Positions 17,230-26,180 of a stretch of 64,000 nucleotides of DNA are shown piece by piece; position 1 is the stretch's first letter; the number at the start of each line of letters is the position of its first letter. A program made the translations under genes and the position numbers. The notes beneath the pieces were generated by a model. It saw only the letters and a list, made by a program, of their open reading frames with translations, searched no databases and was not told the DNA's origin. Where the stretch lies: NCBI RefSeq assembly GCF_000375465.1, contig NZ_AQXH01000002.1:286947-350946 (forward strand), read 5' to 3'. Source of the DNA: Balneola vulgaris DSM 17893. Lineage in GTDB: Bacteria > Bacteroidota > Rhodothermia > Balneolales > Balneolaceae.

Positions 17230-18483
17230 ATGGAACCTACTACTGTAGCACCACTTATTACTAACGATGCAATCACTTTTGGTCTATTAATGGCCATATT
17301 GGCCGCGATATTTGTAACCTCACACAGCGAACACGCAGGCTGGAAGAAATTTTATCGATTCGTTCCGTCTTTGTTGTTGTGTTATTTCATACCATCGATT
17401 TTCACCACCTTGAATGTGATATCGCCAGATGGTTCAAGTTTATATCATGTAGCATCGCGGTACTTACTACCTGCCAGTTTAATCCTATTAACGCTTAGTA
17501 TCGACTTGAAAGCCATCATGAATTTAGGTTGGAAAGCGGTAGTGATGTTTTTAGCCGGTACTGTAGGAATTATAATTGGTGGCCCTATTGCATTGATGAT
17601 TATTGGAGCTATTAACCCCGAGCTTGTAGGAGGTGCCGGACCTGACGAGATTTGGAGAGGGCTTTCAACGGTAGCAGGTTCATGGATTGGTGGAGGTGCC
17701 AACCAAACGGCTATGTATGAGATCTTTCAACCAAGCGACACCCTATTTAGTGCAATGATTACCGTTGATATCATTGTGGCAAACATTTGGATGGCTTTTA
17801 TCCTTTACGGTGCCGGTATGAGCGATCGTGTTGACAAATGGTTCAAAGCCGACGCATCAGCCATTGAAGAGCTGAAGAAAAGTGTTTCCGATTATCAAGC
17901 AAGTATTGCAAAAGTTCCAACCTTGGTTGATCTCACTAAAATTGCAGCTATCGCATTTATCATAACAGGCCTTGGCCATTTGGTTGGTGATACTGTAGCG
18001 CCATGGGTAAAAGAAAATGCCCCTAGCTTAGAAAGACTCAGTTTCGCCTCTCAGTTTTTCTGGATAATAGTTGTAGCCACATTAGGTGGTTTCGCCCTTT
18101 CTTTCACTAAACTTAGAAAGCTGGAAGGTGCAGGTGCTTCCAAAATTGGTAGTCTATTTTTATACATCTTAGTAATGACCATTGGTATGAAGATGGACCT
18201 TGGCGCTTTCACCGAAGTACCGGGATACTTTGCCATAGGCTTCACCTGGATTATTATTCACGTAATAGTGCTGTTGCTAGTAGGAAAAATTATCAAAGCA
18301 CCTTTCTTCTTCACGGCTGTTGGAAGTCAGGCCAATGTAGGGGGGGCAGCTTCTGCTCCTATTGTTGCATCGGCATTTAGCCCTGCTCTTGCTCCCGTTG
18401 GTGTACTTTTGGCCGTTCTTGGATATGGTATTGGTACCTTCGGAGCTTGGTTATGTGCACAGATAATGCGCGTTATTTCGTAG
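17230..18483 (+). CDS. DUF819 family membrane protein
   Basis: The 417-residue protein has about eleven transmembrane segments and matches the DUF819 (YjcL-like) family of transporters of unknown substrate. Visible conserved segments are SLYHVASRYLLPASLILLTLS in the N-terminal half, GSWIGGGANQTAM in the middle and VGSQANVGGAASAPI in the C-terminal half, the two glycine/asparagine-rich loops looking like inverted repeats typical of secondary transporters. A possible link to the esterase lipoprotein is uptake of its released product, but this is inference from adjacency only. Confidence 0.85.
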   Translation: MEPTTVAPLITNDAITFGLLMAILAAIFVTSHSEHAGWKKFYRFVPSLLLCYFIPSIFTTLNVISPDGSSLYHVASRYLLPASLILLTLSIDLKAIMNLGWKAVVMFLAGTVGIIIGGPIALMIIGAINPELVGGAGPDEIWRGLSTVAGSWIGGGANQTAMYEIFQPSDTLFSAMITVDIIVANIWMAFILYGAGMSDRVDKWFKADASAIEELKKSVSDYQASIAKVPTLVDLTKIAAIAFIITGLGHLVGDTVAPWVKENAPSLERLSFASQFFWIIVVATLGGFALSFTKLRKLEGAGASKIGSLFLYILVMTIGMKMDLGAFTEVPGYFAIGFTWIIIHVIVLLLVGKIIKAPFFFTAVGSQANVGGAASAPIVASAFSPALAPVGVLLAVLGYGIGTFGAWLCAQIMRVIS

Positions 18484-18497
18484 AGTTTTATTCAAAA

Positions 18498-18537
18498 TGA
18501 GTCTTACTTGAAGTATCAACCCTCTGAGTAAGACTCA
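18498..18537. repeat. Inverted repeat after the DUF819 gene
   Basis: An 11-bp perfect stem (TGAGTCTTACT and AGTAAGACTCA) with an 18-base loop lies just after the DUF819 gene. The + strand has no T-run after the stem, so it may stabilise the 3' end rather than act as a strong intrinsic terminator. Confidence 0.55.
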
Positions 18538-18642
18538 CACTTTGTAAATGCTTTCAAACTCAACGATCCTTTTCTGATAATGGTTAAAGGTTATTCGTAT
18601 CTTAACACGGATTAGAAGAATAACCTGAAACCATTTTTTGAT

Positions 18643-19800
18643 TTGAAGAGAATACTCATCTTCCTTCTCCTTTTTATAGTGGCAACTATAGCTGTTTTTA
18701 TTGCCGCTGGAATCCCAAACTTTAATGCTTTCAAAACGCTGTTTAAGAACACAGATGGTATGCAAGAAGGCTACGAGTATGTGGAAAGCACCTACTCTTT
18801 AAAAGGTTTAACCGAGTTTATTGGGGAACACCCAGAGTTCATGTCCATTGTTAGCTTCAATGTTGAAGATCCTGACTCTGGCATTTATTACGGCGCCGAC
18901 ATTCCTCGAACACAAGGCACGATTGCGAATTTCTTTTTATTAACGGAATACGCACGTCAAGTTCAAGAAGGCATAATTGACCCAGCTACCCCTGTTAATT
19001 TAGACGACATCAACCGCTATGCACTGCCGCAAATCAGTGAAAATGCACATAACTCGGGCATCGAATTATTAGAAGCCATCGAAGATAGAAGTATTACTAT
19101 CGATGACGTGGTGTCTGTTATGATAGCCACAAACGATTTGGCCTCGTCCGACTATATTTGGTTCACCTTAGGGCCTGACAACATATTTGCTACTGTTGAT
19201 AGCCTACAGCTAGAACATACCGATTATCCACTGCCTTTTTCTGGGTTATATCTCTCTATTCAACCGTCCGTTTCAGATACTTCAAGAACTTATACTGACG
19301 ATGAAATCATTGCTCTCGCTCAAAAATTCGGTACAGATGATGCATTTCATTCCGAAATGATAGATCTATTTAAAAGTGAGCGTTTGAACATCAGCTTTAT
19401 AGAGGAAAAGAATGCATTGGCAAAATTCCCTCAAACCACTGCTCGTGAGATGGCGAATTTAATGGCTAAAGTTGAGCGTGATGAATTGCTGAATAAAGAA
19501 ATCACACGCTTAATAAAAGACAAACTAAGTTGGGTAAACGAAGGTAAAGCTATTCAACGAAGCTTTTCCAATTATGGAGCAATCTATGATAACCGATTAG
19601 GCATGTTAAGTGGTGTGGATTACGGTACATCTATTTATGATGGGCATACCTCAGCTCAAGCGGTTTTCTTTGATCGTTTACCGGTTGCTTTCTTTATTCA
19701 CTTGTCGGCCAATCATATGCAGGAGGATTACCAACAACGTTTAATTTGGGATCCTGCACTTTATGAAACTACTATTCAAGAAATCACACAGGATAAATAA
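18643..19800 (+). CDS. Beta-lactamase/serine hydrolase-fold protein lacking the catalytic residues
   Basis: The 385-residue protein starts at TTG (18643) and has a TM/signal anchor at residues 3-23. Residues about 60-380 follow the layout of class A beta-lactamase-type hydrolases: a helix after the nucleophile region (QGTIANFFLLTEYARQVQEG), LLEAIEDRSITIDDVVSVMIATND, and LANHM-like late strands. The family S-x-x-K motif is replaced (GTIAN, with Thr and Asn at the Ser and Lys positions) and the SDN motif reads TND, so hydrolysis by the usual mechanism is unlikely. It may be a structural or sensor paralogue of penicillin-binding-type hydrolases. Its stop overlaps the next ATG (TAATG). Confidence 0.65.
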   Translation: MKRILIFLLLFIVATIAVFIAAGIPNFNAFKTLFKNTDGMQEGYEYVESTYSLKGLTEFIGEHPEFMSIVSFNVEDPDSGIYYGADIPRTQGTIANFFLLTEYARQVQEGIIDPATPVNLDDINRYALPQISENAHNSGIELLEAIEDRSITIDDVVSVMIATNDLASSDYIWFTLGPDNIFATVDSLQLEHTDYPLPFSGLYLSIQPSVSDTSRTYTDDEIIALAQKFGTDDAFHSEMIDLFKSERLNISFIEEKNALAKFPQTTAREMANLMAKVERDELLNKEITRLIKDKLSWVNEGKAIQRSFSNYGAIYDNRLGMLSGVDYGTSIYDGHTSAQAVFFDRLPVAFFIHLSANHMQEDYQQRLIWDPALYETTIQEITQDK

Positions 19801-20285
19801 TGTCGAAGTATCGCGTTTTATCACTTATTTGGATTATACCCGCTTATCTCATTTTCCTAGTCATTCAACAAGGTATGGTGTACATGGGTACTCAAACCAC
19901 TTTCGACAAGGGTGAACAATATGAAGCTGAAATCATGGATCTTGAGATCAAACAAATTGCGGCGCAAAGCAATGGTTTTGTTGTTCTAAGATTCGAAACG
20001 GAAGACGGAACTACTATTGAGCGAAAGAAAACACTTTCCATTCAAATGGCTCAACAGATATTACAAAGTCCTTCGGTTCTTATTAGTTATCGCCCTAATG
20101 GTTACCCTGAAATTGTGATTCATCCAACCTATGCCATACAAGTAAAGACTTCCTTCTACAATATGGCCGTTGCCATAGTAGGAGCCATCGTAATGGTGAT
20201 TGCGGCATTTTATATACAGCGATACTCAAATAGAAAAAGTAAATCTAACGACGACGACTTCGTAATTGAGAGAGTAGACCTATGA
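19800..20285 (+). CDS. DUF3592-like membrane protein
   Basis: The 161-residue protein has an N-terminal TM (residues about 6-28) and a second TM near residues 121-141, flanking an extracytoplasmic domain with the strand pattern AEIMDLEIKQ...FVVLRFETEDGTTIERKKT. That arrangement fits the DUF3592 family, whose function is unknown. The ATG overlaps the preceding TAA, and its stop overlaps the next gene's ATG by 4 bases, so the three genes at 18643-20992 are translationally coupled. Confidence 0.7.
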   Translation: MSKYRVLSLIWIIPAYLIFLVIQQGMVYMGTQTTFDKGEQYEAEIMDLEIKQIAAQSNGFVVLRFETEDGTTIERKKTLSIQMAQQILQSPSVLISYRPNGYPEIVIHPTYAIQVKTSFYNMAVAIVGAIVMVIAAFYIQRYSNRKSKSNDDDFVIERVDL

Positions 20286-20992
20286 AAGGAACCTTATACC
20301 TCATTCCTACAACCTTAGGAAAGACCCCTGAGAATAATACCATCCCTGAATACACTCTTTCTATACTTCGGAAATTGGATGTAATGGTAGTGGAAAACAT
20401 TCAAACTTCAGTGAAGTTCTTACAATGGGTTGGTGATGCTATTCCTGAGTTCAAAATTGACTTCTACCAGCTTAACAAGAACACCCCTGATCATGAGGTC
20501 TTCTCATTTCTAAAACCTCTTAAAAACGGGCGTGATGTTGGTCTTTTATCAGAAGCGGGAGCCCCTGCTGTAGCCGATCCTGGTTCAAAGTTTGTGAAGA
20601 TGGCGCATCAAAATGGAATTAAAGTTGTGCCTTTAGTTGGTCCTTCATCGATTCTCTTAGCCCTCATGGCTACCGGTTTTAATGGGCAACAATTTGCATT
20701 TCACGGCTATCTACCCATCGATGCCAAAAAGAAAAAGCAGATGCTTATTCAGCTTGAAGGAGAGTCGCGCCGACATGATCGAACACAAATATTTATGGAA
20801 GCGCCTCATCGAAATAATGAGATGTTCAGCTCAATTCTAGAGAATTGTTCGCCCCAAACATGGTTAAGTGTTGCAACCAACATCACCTTACCTGATGAAG
20901 AAATCCGAACTCAACAAATCGGAGAGTGGGCAAAATCAAAGAAACCAGAGCTTCACAAACGCCCAACCATTTTTACGATATACGCGAAGTAA
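20282..20992 (+). CDS. rsmI: SAM-dependent tetrapyrrole-methylase-fold RNA methyltransferase, RsmI type
   Basis: This 236-residue protein has the RsmI fold: N-terminal GTLYLIPTTLG, VVENIQTSVKFL, the SAM-binding loop LLSEAGAPAVADPGSKFV, VPLVGPSSILLALMATGF, and FMEAPHRNN. RsmI methylates the 2'-OH of C1402 in 16S rRNA. The Bacteroidota form is shorter at both ends than E. coli RsmI, and a separate canonical rsmI may exist elsewhere, so the exact target nucleotide is uncertain. It ends just before a strong terminator. Confidence 0.82.
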   Translation: MKGTLYLIPTTLGKTPENNTIPEYTLSILRKLDVMVVENIQTSVKFLQWVGDAIPEFKIDFYQLNKNTPDHEVFSFLKPLKNGRDVGLLSEAGAPAVADPGSKFVKMAHQNGIKVVPLVGPSSILLALMATGFNGQQFAFHGYLPIDAKKKKQMLIQLEGESRRHDRTQIFMEAPHRNNEMFSSILENCSPQTWLSVATNITLPDEEIRTQQIGEWAKSKKPELHKRPTIFTIYAK

Positions 20993-20993
20993 G

Positions 20994-21030
20994 AAAAAGC
21001 CATTGTGGATATACTCCCTAATGGCTTTTT
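20994..21030. terminator. Bidirectional terminator between rsmI and the MscS gene
   Basis: AAAAAGCCATT pairs perfectly with AATGGCTTTTT over a 15-base loop. A-run and T-run flanks let it serve both the rsmI operon and the convergent ATPase-MscS operon. Confidence 0.9.
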
Positions 21031-21035
21031 AAATT

Positions 21036-21980
21036 CTAAGCCCCTTCTTTTTGCTTAGTGAGGTCACTAATTGGCAAGAGTTGCCTTCTGTTTAGTTCAG
21101 TAAGTATAAGCTCCGTTATTTCGCCTTTCAGTAAAAACTCATACCGAATATCTAATACATAGGCTTTTACTTTTAGATGAAGTAAGTAATTTTTGTCCAT
21201 CACTTTGTTTTCAGTGATCACTACTACTGGCTTGTTTAAATACACATATCGTGATGAAATCGCAGCTTTATACGCAATCTCTTTAACCAGTGAGATATTT
21301 GAATCGGCAGGTAAATAAATGGAGGCTACCACTTGGCAATCTAAAGCCCCAGAATTTGTATTAGATACGGCATTATTTACAATATCTGCATTCGGTAAGG
21401 TTACTAAACTATCATCGGGAGTTACAATGCGTGTAGAACGAAGCCCAATTTGGGTTACCTCTCCATAATAATCGTCCACTTCAATTTTATCCCCCACTTG
21501 GAATGGGCTATCCAGGATGATGATGAAACCGCCAAAAATGTTTTTAAGAATATCTTGAGCAGCGAACCCAACAGCTATACCAATTGAGGCACCCACGGTT
21601 AATACAGTTTCTATTGGGGGATCGATAATTCCTGCAATCACAATAAAGATGGCTGTAGACCATATCGCGACATTTAAAAAAGGAATCAATCGCTTGATCA
21701 TCAATCGATAGGCCGACTGATTCTCCGCCAATCGTTCAAGTAAGAAAACGACCAATCGAACGAAGAAAAAGGTAAGTATTAGCAGCACTAAGGCAGATAT
21801 TATCTTACCCGTGGAAAATAACTCATCAAACTGAACAACGTTTGTGGGTAATCCTTCAACAATGGAAGAACTATCGGTAGCCGCCGAATCTGGTTGAACA
21901 GAATTGAGATTTGGGATCTGTGCAGAAACCACCACCGAGCAACATAAAAACAACAAAAATGTGATTATAGATTTTTTCAT
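21036..21980 (-). CDS. Small-conductance mechanosensitive channel (MscS family)
   Basis: The 314-residue protein has a signal peptide (cleavage near SAQIPN), a Ser/Thr/Asp-rich periplasmic stretch, two or three TM helices and the MscS pore helix region GASIGIAVGFAAQDILKNIFGG, followed by the beta domain with FQVGDKIEV, YGEVTQIGLRSTRI and LPNADIVNNAVSN. MscS channels open under membrane tension to release osmolytes. It is the second gene of an operon with a P-loop ATPase that ends 2 bases upstream. The combination is examined in the findings. Confidence 0.92.
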   Translation of the reverse strand: MKKSIITFLLFLCCSVVVSAQIPNLNSVQPDSAATDSSSIVEGLPTNVVQFDELFSTGKIISALVLLILTFFFVRLVVFLLERLAENQSAYRLMIKRLIPFLNVAIWSTAIFIVIAGIIDPPIETVLTVGASIGIAVGFAAQDILKNIFGGFIIILDSPFQVGDKIEVDDYYGEVTQIGLRSTRIVTPDDSLVTLPNADIVNNAVSNTNSGALDCQVVASIYLPADSNISLVKEIAYKAAISSRYVYLNKPVVVITENKVMDKNYLLHLKVKAYVLDIRYEFLLKGEITELILTELNRRQLLPISDLTKQKEGA

Positions 21981-21982
21981 AC

Positions 21983-23269
21983 TCAGTGAATGATATTTCG
22001 TTTTTTGAGTAAGCGTAGCACTTGGCGGTATACCAACTGGTTGAGGTAATAGGCTCCTTGGTTCTCCAATAAAAAGCCTCTTGATTTCAATCTAGACAGT
22101 AACACTTTACTGGTAGAAAGATTCAGGTTCATCACCCTACATAATTCAGCTACTTTCAAAGTATCGTGCAGTATGATGGCCGCTAATACAAATAGTGTTT
22201 CTGAATTGAGAATCTCAAGAGAATCAATGTTTACCGGTTGAAAAGGCGCGATTACAAGCGTTCTACCTTCAATTTTTTTGATCGATCGAAGCCACGAAAT
22301 TGCCGCAACTGATGCATTCCCTCCCGTTAATTCAGTAAGCTCTTCAAAATAGACTTCCTTTAAATAAGCTTGTATTTCTTTCGGGTTGTTGAGTCGCTTT
22401 TTATAGTTTCTCGATTTTCGAGTAGACTCATCCGGTTCAAAACGAAGTTTAAATACACTCTTATCATGCCTTTTCATAATCACGTTCGTGATTTGCTCAT
22501 CATTGAGTGTATCTGTTGCGCATACATGGCTAAAGTGAGCATCAATGCCTTCAACCTTATTCAAAAACTCCCATGCATACCTAGAACATGATGTAAGCCA
22601 AAGTACTTTTTCCTTCGTTTCTGAAATAATCAACCATAGGGCTTCCAAAGCTTCGAAGCCGTTAATATTTCTAAGGTATAAATTCTGAAGTCCTTCAAGG
22701 CATACTACGAAACGCTCATCTCGGGCATTAATGGCGTTAATAAGTGTTTCAGGACGGTTTACATCCGATACTTCAAAAGCGGTTCCCAGCGAGCTTAATA
22801 TCTGTTCTATCTTCCATGTAGACTGCGCAAAATCAATATTGGTAATGGGAATATCTGTAAACACAGATTCTTTTAGCATATGTATCAAGGTCGACTTCCC
22901 ACTTCCCTTTTCGCCTACAATTGCAATACTACTTGGGAAGCCGTCTTTCCAAGCATCATAGGCTTTTTGAACCTGATTTATATTATCCCCAGCATTAATA
23001 AACATCTCAGAACTGATAGCAGCAGATAAGTCGAACAACTCTCTGTATGACTTAGGTAGCTCGGCAATCTTTTGATCGGTTTCCGTTAAAAAAGCACTTA
23101 AATCTATACTTCGAGATTTAATTGGATCTGGAATCACATAAAAACCAAAGATTCGCTGAATCGGGATCATGAGAGCTCTAAACTTTCGAGAAGCGAACCT
23201 CAAAAAAATAGCTGTAGCATCCAGAGTCTTAGCCCAATATGCTATTATGAGGGTTTTAAGCGACTTCAA
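21983..23269 (-). CDS. P-loop ATPase with C-terminal winged helix, paired with MscS
   Basis: This 428-residue protein has Walker A GEKGSGKST at residues 119-127 and a Walker-B-like strand FVVCLEG (187-193), in which only Glu replaces the usual Asp-Glu. Residues about 365-428 look like a winged helix (VAELCRVMNLNLSTSKVLLSRL, then QGAYYLNQLVYRQVLRLL). A sensor-like WLTSCSRYAWEFL near residue 225 fits AAA+/ORC- or STAND-type ATPases. The first 45 residues are basic and hydrophobic, perhaps membrane-associating. It is the first gene of an operon with mscS (2-base gap). Function unknown; it could couple ATP state to channel gating, or be a signalling NTPase. Confidence 0.7.
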   Translation of the reverse strand: MKSLKTLIIAYWAKTLDATAIFLRFASRKFRALMIPIQRIFGFYVIPDPIKSRSIDLSAFLTETDQKIAELPKSYRELFDLSAAISSEMFINAGDNINQVQKAYDAWKDGFPSSIAIVGEKGSGKSTLIHMLKESVFTDIPITNIDFAQSTWKIEQILSSLGTAFEVSDVNRPETLINAINARDERFVVCLEGLQNLYLRNINGFEALEALWLIISETKEKVLWLTSCSRYAWEFLNKVEGIDAHFSHVCATDTLNDEQITNVIMKRHDKSVFKLRFEPDESTRKSRNYKKRLNNPKEIQAYLKEVYFEELTELTGGNASVAAISWLRSIKKIEGRTLVIAPFQPVNIDSLEILNSETLFVLAAIILHDTLKVAELCRVMNLNLSTSKVLLSRLKSRGFLLENQGAYYLNQLVYRQVLRLLKKRNIIH

Positions 23270-23482
23270 TTGCTTTAAAACTCTCAGCTTAAAACGTGTA
23301 ATCTGTTTATTGATAGGAGTATATTTTTAAAGTTTAAAAACGAATGTACTAATTGTATTCAATCATTTATATCTATTACAATAATTTAATTTCTGAGCCT
23401 TTATAAAGTACATCTAGCACCAAAATTTCTGCTTTTTAAGCTTACAATAAAGCCTTAAATTCAGCAAATCATCTACAACGCC

Positions 23483-24784
23483 ATGCATTATAAAAATCAA
23501 TTAACAGAAAAGATGCCTTCTTTTTCTAGCTTTGTATTGGCTTTACTTTTCCTGCTATTCTCGTTTCCAACAACGTCGTTTGCTCAATCACAGCTTTCAC
23601 GAATTTCGAAAGTAGAACGCAGTGATGGTAAAGGGGTTGTAATTCGCTACCACTTAGATGCCGCCGTTGATCATTACAAGTTGGTTCAGCCAGCTCCCGA
23701 TTTAGTACAAATGATCTTAAGGGGTGATATAGATACAACGAATATCGATTTACCCGAACCCGGTGAAAAGGTAGAACAAGTAATGTTATACAAATTAGAT
23801 GATGGATTCGGGGTAGATATATATCTGAATCAAGATATGTATTTCAAAGCCAATGCTTATCCTGACCAAAATGGAAAGCACTTACTTGTAGGTTTAACCG
23901 AAACTACCAAAGAAGAACTGATTCCATATACGCAGCAATTCATGGCTTTGAATTGGTTTGAAGATGAGCAAATGCTGCCCGAAGATTTTACTGAATCGGA
24001 AGTACCCACTGTTTTTACAAGCTCAACTCCTGAAATACCAAGTAGCTTTACCAATGTTAAAGACAAGCTCAAATTTGATACTATCGTAATTGATCCCGGC
24101 CATGGTGGTCATGATCCCGGTAACTTGGGCTACAAACGAAGAGCAGAAGAAAAAGATGTTGTTCTAAAAATCGCCAAAAAACTAGGTAATTATATTGAAG
24201 AAGGTATCCCGGGTGTTAAAGTAATTTATACTCGTGAAGACGACCGATACGTTGCTTTAGAAGAACGCGGCCGTATTGCTAACCGTGCCGAAGCCGATCT
24301 ATTTATTTCAATTCATGCTGATGCATATACCAGCTCTCGTGTATATGGCTCCTCTGTATTCTTTTTAGGATTACATAGAAGTGAGAAGAACTTTGAAGTT
24401 ATGAAAGAGGAAAATCAGCTATATGCTGATGAGGTGATGGCCGACTTAACAGAAGAAGATTTAATTGTTTACGAACTTGCCCACAGTGGTAACATTGCAA
24501 CCAGTGAACGTTTTGCTTACATGGTTGAAGACCAACTAAAGAACCGAGCTCAACGTAAATCACGTGGGGTTAAGCAAATGGGTTTAGTAGTACTATACCA
24601 AGCTACTATGCCAGCCATTTTAGTAGAAGCTGGTTTTTTAACCAATCCTGCCGAACAACGCTATTTAGAAAGTGATTGGGGACAATCATTAATAGCATCA
24701 GCCATATATAGAGCTGTGAAACAATATAAAGCCGAACAAGACGCTAGCTTGTCGACCAATAATACCGCATCAGCGAATGAGTAA
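23483..24784 (+). CDS. N-acetylmuramoyl-L-alanine amidase (AmiC type)
   Basis: The 433-residue protein has a signal peptide (ends TTSFAQSQ), an N-terminal AMIN-like beta domain (residues about 35-155, with VQMILRGDIDT) that would bind the septal wall, and a zinc Amidase_3 catalytic domain: IVIDPGHGGHDPG (His), LFISIHADAY (His) and VEAGFLTN (Glu). It cleaves the bond between MurNAc and the stem peptide during cell separation and turnover. Starts are possible at 23483 or at the ATG at 23513; both leave an intact signal. It overlaps udk by 8 bases. Confidence 0.92.
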   Translation: MHYKNQLTEKMPSFSSFVLALLFLLFSFPTTSFAQSQLSRISKVERSDGKGVVIRYHLDAAVDHYKLVQPAPDLVQMILRGDIDTTNIDLPEPGEKVEQVMLYKLDDGFGVDIYLNQDMYFKANAYPDQNGKHLLVGLTETTKEELIPYTQQFMALNWFEDEQMLPEDFTESEVPTVFTSSTPEIPSSFTNVKDKLKFDTIVIDPGHGGHDPGNLGYKRRAEEKDVVLKIAKKLGNYIEEGIPGVKVIYTREDDRYVALEERGRIANRAEADLFISIHADAYTSSRVYGSSVFFLGLHRSEKNFEVMKEENQLYADEVMADLTEEDLIVYELAHSGNIATSERFAYMVEDQLKNRAQRKSRGVKQMGLVVLYQATMPAILVEAGFLTNPAEQRYLESDWGQSLIASAIYRAVKQYKAEQDASLSTNNTASANE

Positions 24785-25400
24785 ACCTTTGATTATAGGG
24801 GTAGCCGGAGGAAGTGGATCCGGGAAAACTACCGTAGTAGAGCATATTTCAAAAACTCTAGGGGAAGCAAACCATAACTTGCTTCAACACGATTCTTATT
24901 ACCGAGACCTTAAACACCTTCCTTTCGAGGAGCGCATTACACATAACTTTGATCATCCTGCATCTTTAGAAACTGAGCTTCTAATTCGGCATATCAATGC
25001 GTTAAGTGAAGGTTACCCTATTGAAGTTCCTTCTTATGATTTCGCTAATCATATTCGCAAAGAAGAAACAAAAACGGTTACTCCTAAGCGTGTAATCCTC
25101 ATCGATGGGATATTAATATTCAGTGAGCCTGATTTATTAGATCTCATGGATGTAAAGATTTTTGTGGATACTGATGATGACATTCGCCTACTAAGGCGCC
25201 TCAAAAGAGATATCAATCAGCGTGGGCGAACTGTTGAAAATGTGATGGAGCAATACCAAAAATTTGTACGTCCAATGCACTTAGAGTTTGTTCAGCCAAG
25301 TAAACGCTATGCGGATATTATCATCCCTCGTGGTGGGAAAAACAAAGTAGCCCTCGAAATGGTGCTAGCTCTAATTCAAAATAAACTTAACGCTCTTTAA
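24777..25400 (+). CDS. udk: Uridine kinase
   Basis: The 207-residue kinase phosphorylates uridine and cytidine with ATP or GTP for pyrimidine salvage. Walker A is GVAGGSGSGKTTV, followed by QHDSYYRDL (substrate and Mg2+), FDHPASLETELL, and the RRLKRDINQRGR lid region. Length is standard. It begins inside the end of the amidase gene (8-base overlap) and its 3' end overlaps convergent coaX by 14 bases. Confidence 0.95.
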   Translation: MSKPLIIGVAGGSGSGKTTVVEHISKTLGEANHNLLQHDSYYRDLKHLPFEERITHNFDHPASLETELLIRHINALSEGYPIEVPSYDFANHIRKEETKTVTPKRVILIDGILIFSEPDLLDLMDVKIFVDTDDDIRLLRRLKRDINQRGRTVENVMEQYQKFVRPMHLEFVQPSKRYADIIIPRGGKNKVALEMVLALIQNKLNAL

Positions 25401-26133
25401 GGTAGGCCACCATCCCTTTGAAGATGAGAAAGGGATCACGCTTACAAGGAATGTTGAGATGCCTAGAGAGCTCTTTAGCATCGCCACCTGTTAAGTACAA
25501 CCTGAAGTCGCCTTGGTGTTTTTGATATCGAGCTAAAATAGATCGAACGCCATCTAGGTATAAGCCAAACTGTCCCCATTGCAATGATTCAGCAGTATTT
25601 TTACCCGGCCAATTAGATGGAATTATTCGTTCTGATAAGGGTAGTTCTGGAGCAAAATCGTTGAAGGCATTTTGAAGAACGGTGATGCCCGGCATAATCA
25701 CTCCTCCCTGATAAATACCCTCTGCATCCATATAATCGAGCGTACACGCCGTGCCACTATCAATTACTACTACGGGTTGGTTACAATCGTACCAAGCGCC
25801 TAAGCACCCTAAATAGCGATCGATACCAAGGGATTGAGGTGTGTCATAGTTCAAACGTTGATGGTTTATACCCTCTAAGTTTACAAGAACAATTTCCATC
25901 TCCGTTATAGCCGACTGTAAACGTGCTGTAAGATCTTTGCGAACACTAGCTACTACAATTCGGTTGAAAGTGGTCTCTTCTTCTAAGAGCCATTGAATGA
26001 GACTTTCGGTGGTAGAAATATCGCGATCAGGCACTTTCCAGCTCCCTGATGAACAATACCCAAGCTTTAGAGACGTATTTCCAATATCAACGAATAGAGA
26101 ATTTTGGGAACTTTTTGAATCGATTTGGCTCAT
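25387..26133 (-). CDS. coaX: Type III pantothenate kinase
   Basis: The 248-residue protein catalyses the first step of coenzyme A synthesis and belongs to the ASKHA superfamily. Diagnostic segments are FVDIGNTSLKLGY (phosphate loop), VVASVRKDL, the GIDRYLGCLGAW block, VIDSGTACTLDYMDAEGIYQGG and the C-terminal YLTGGDA. Type III enzymes need a monovalent cation and are not inhibited by CoA. With panB and coaBC also in the window, three CoA-pathway genes are present at unlinked spots. Confidence 0.94.
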   Translation of the reverse strand: MSQIDSKSSQNSLFVDIGNTSLKLGYCSSGSWKVPDRDISTTESLIQWLLEEETTFNRIVVASVRKDLTARLQSAITEMEIVLVNLEGINHQRLNYDTPQSLGIDRYLGCLGAWYDCNQPVVVIDSGTACTLDYMDAEGIYQGGVIMPGITVLQNAFNDFAPELPLSERIIPSNWPGKNTAESLQWGQFGLYLDGVRSILARYQKHQGDFRLYLTGGDAKELSRHLNIPCKRDPFLIFKGMVAYLKER

Positions 26134-26180
26134 GATTTTGTATTACCTTTTAAACAAGAATAAAAATTATCAGCGACAGT

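Noticed and set aside
18498..18537. Strong intrinsic terminator after the DUF819 gene
   Set aside because: The inverted repeat is perfect, but no T-run follows it on the + strand and the loop is long; listed only as a repeat.
23270..23482. Promoter for the amidase or ATPase gene in the AT-rich gap
   Set aside because: No full TAnnTTTG match in either direction; only partial, AT-rich matches, too common to report.
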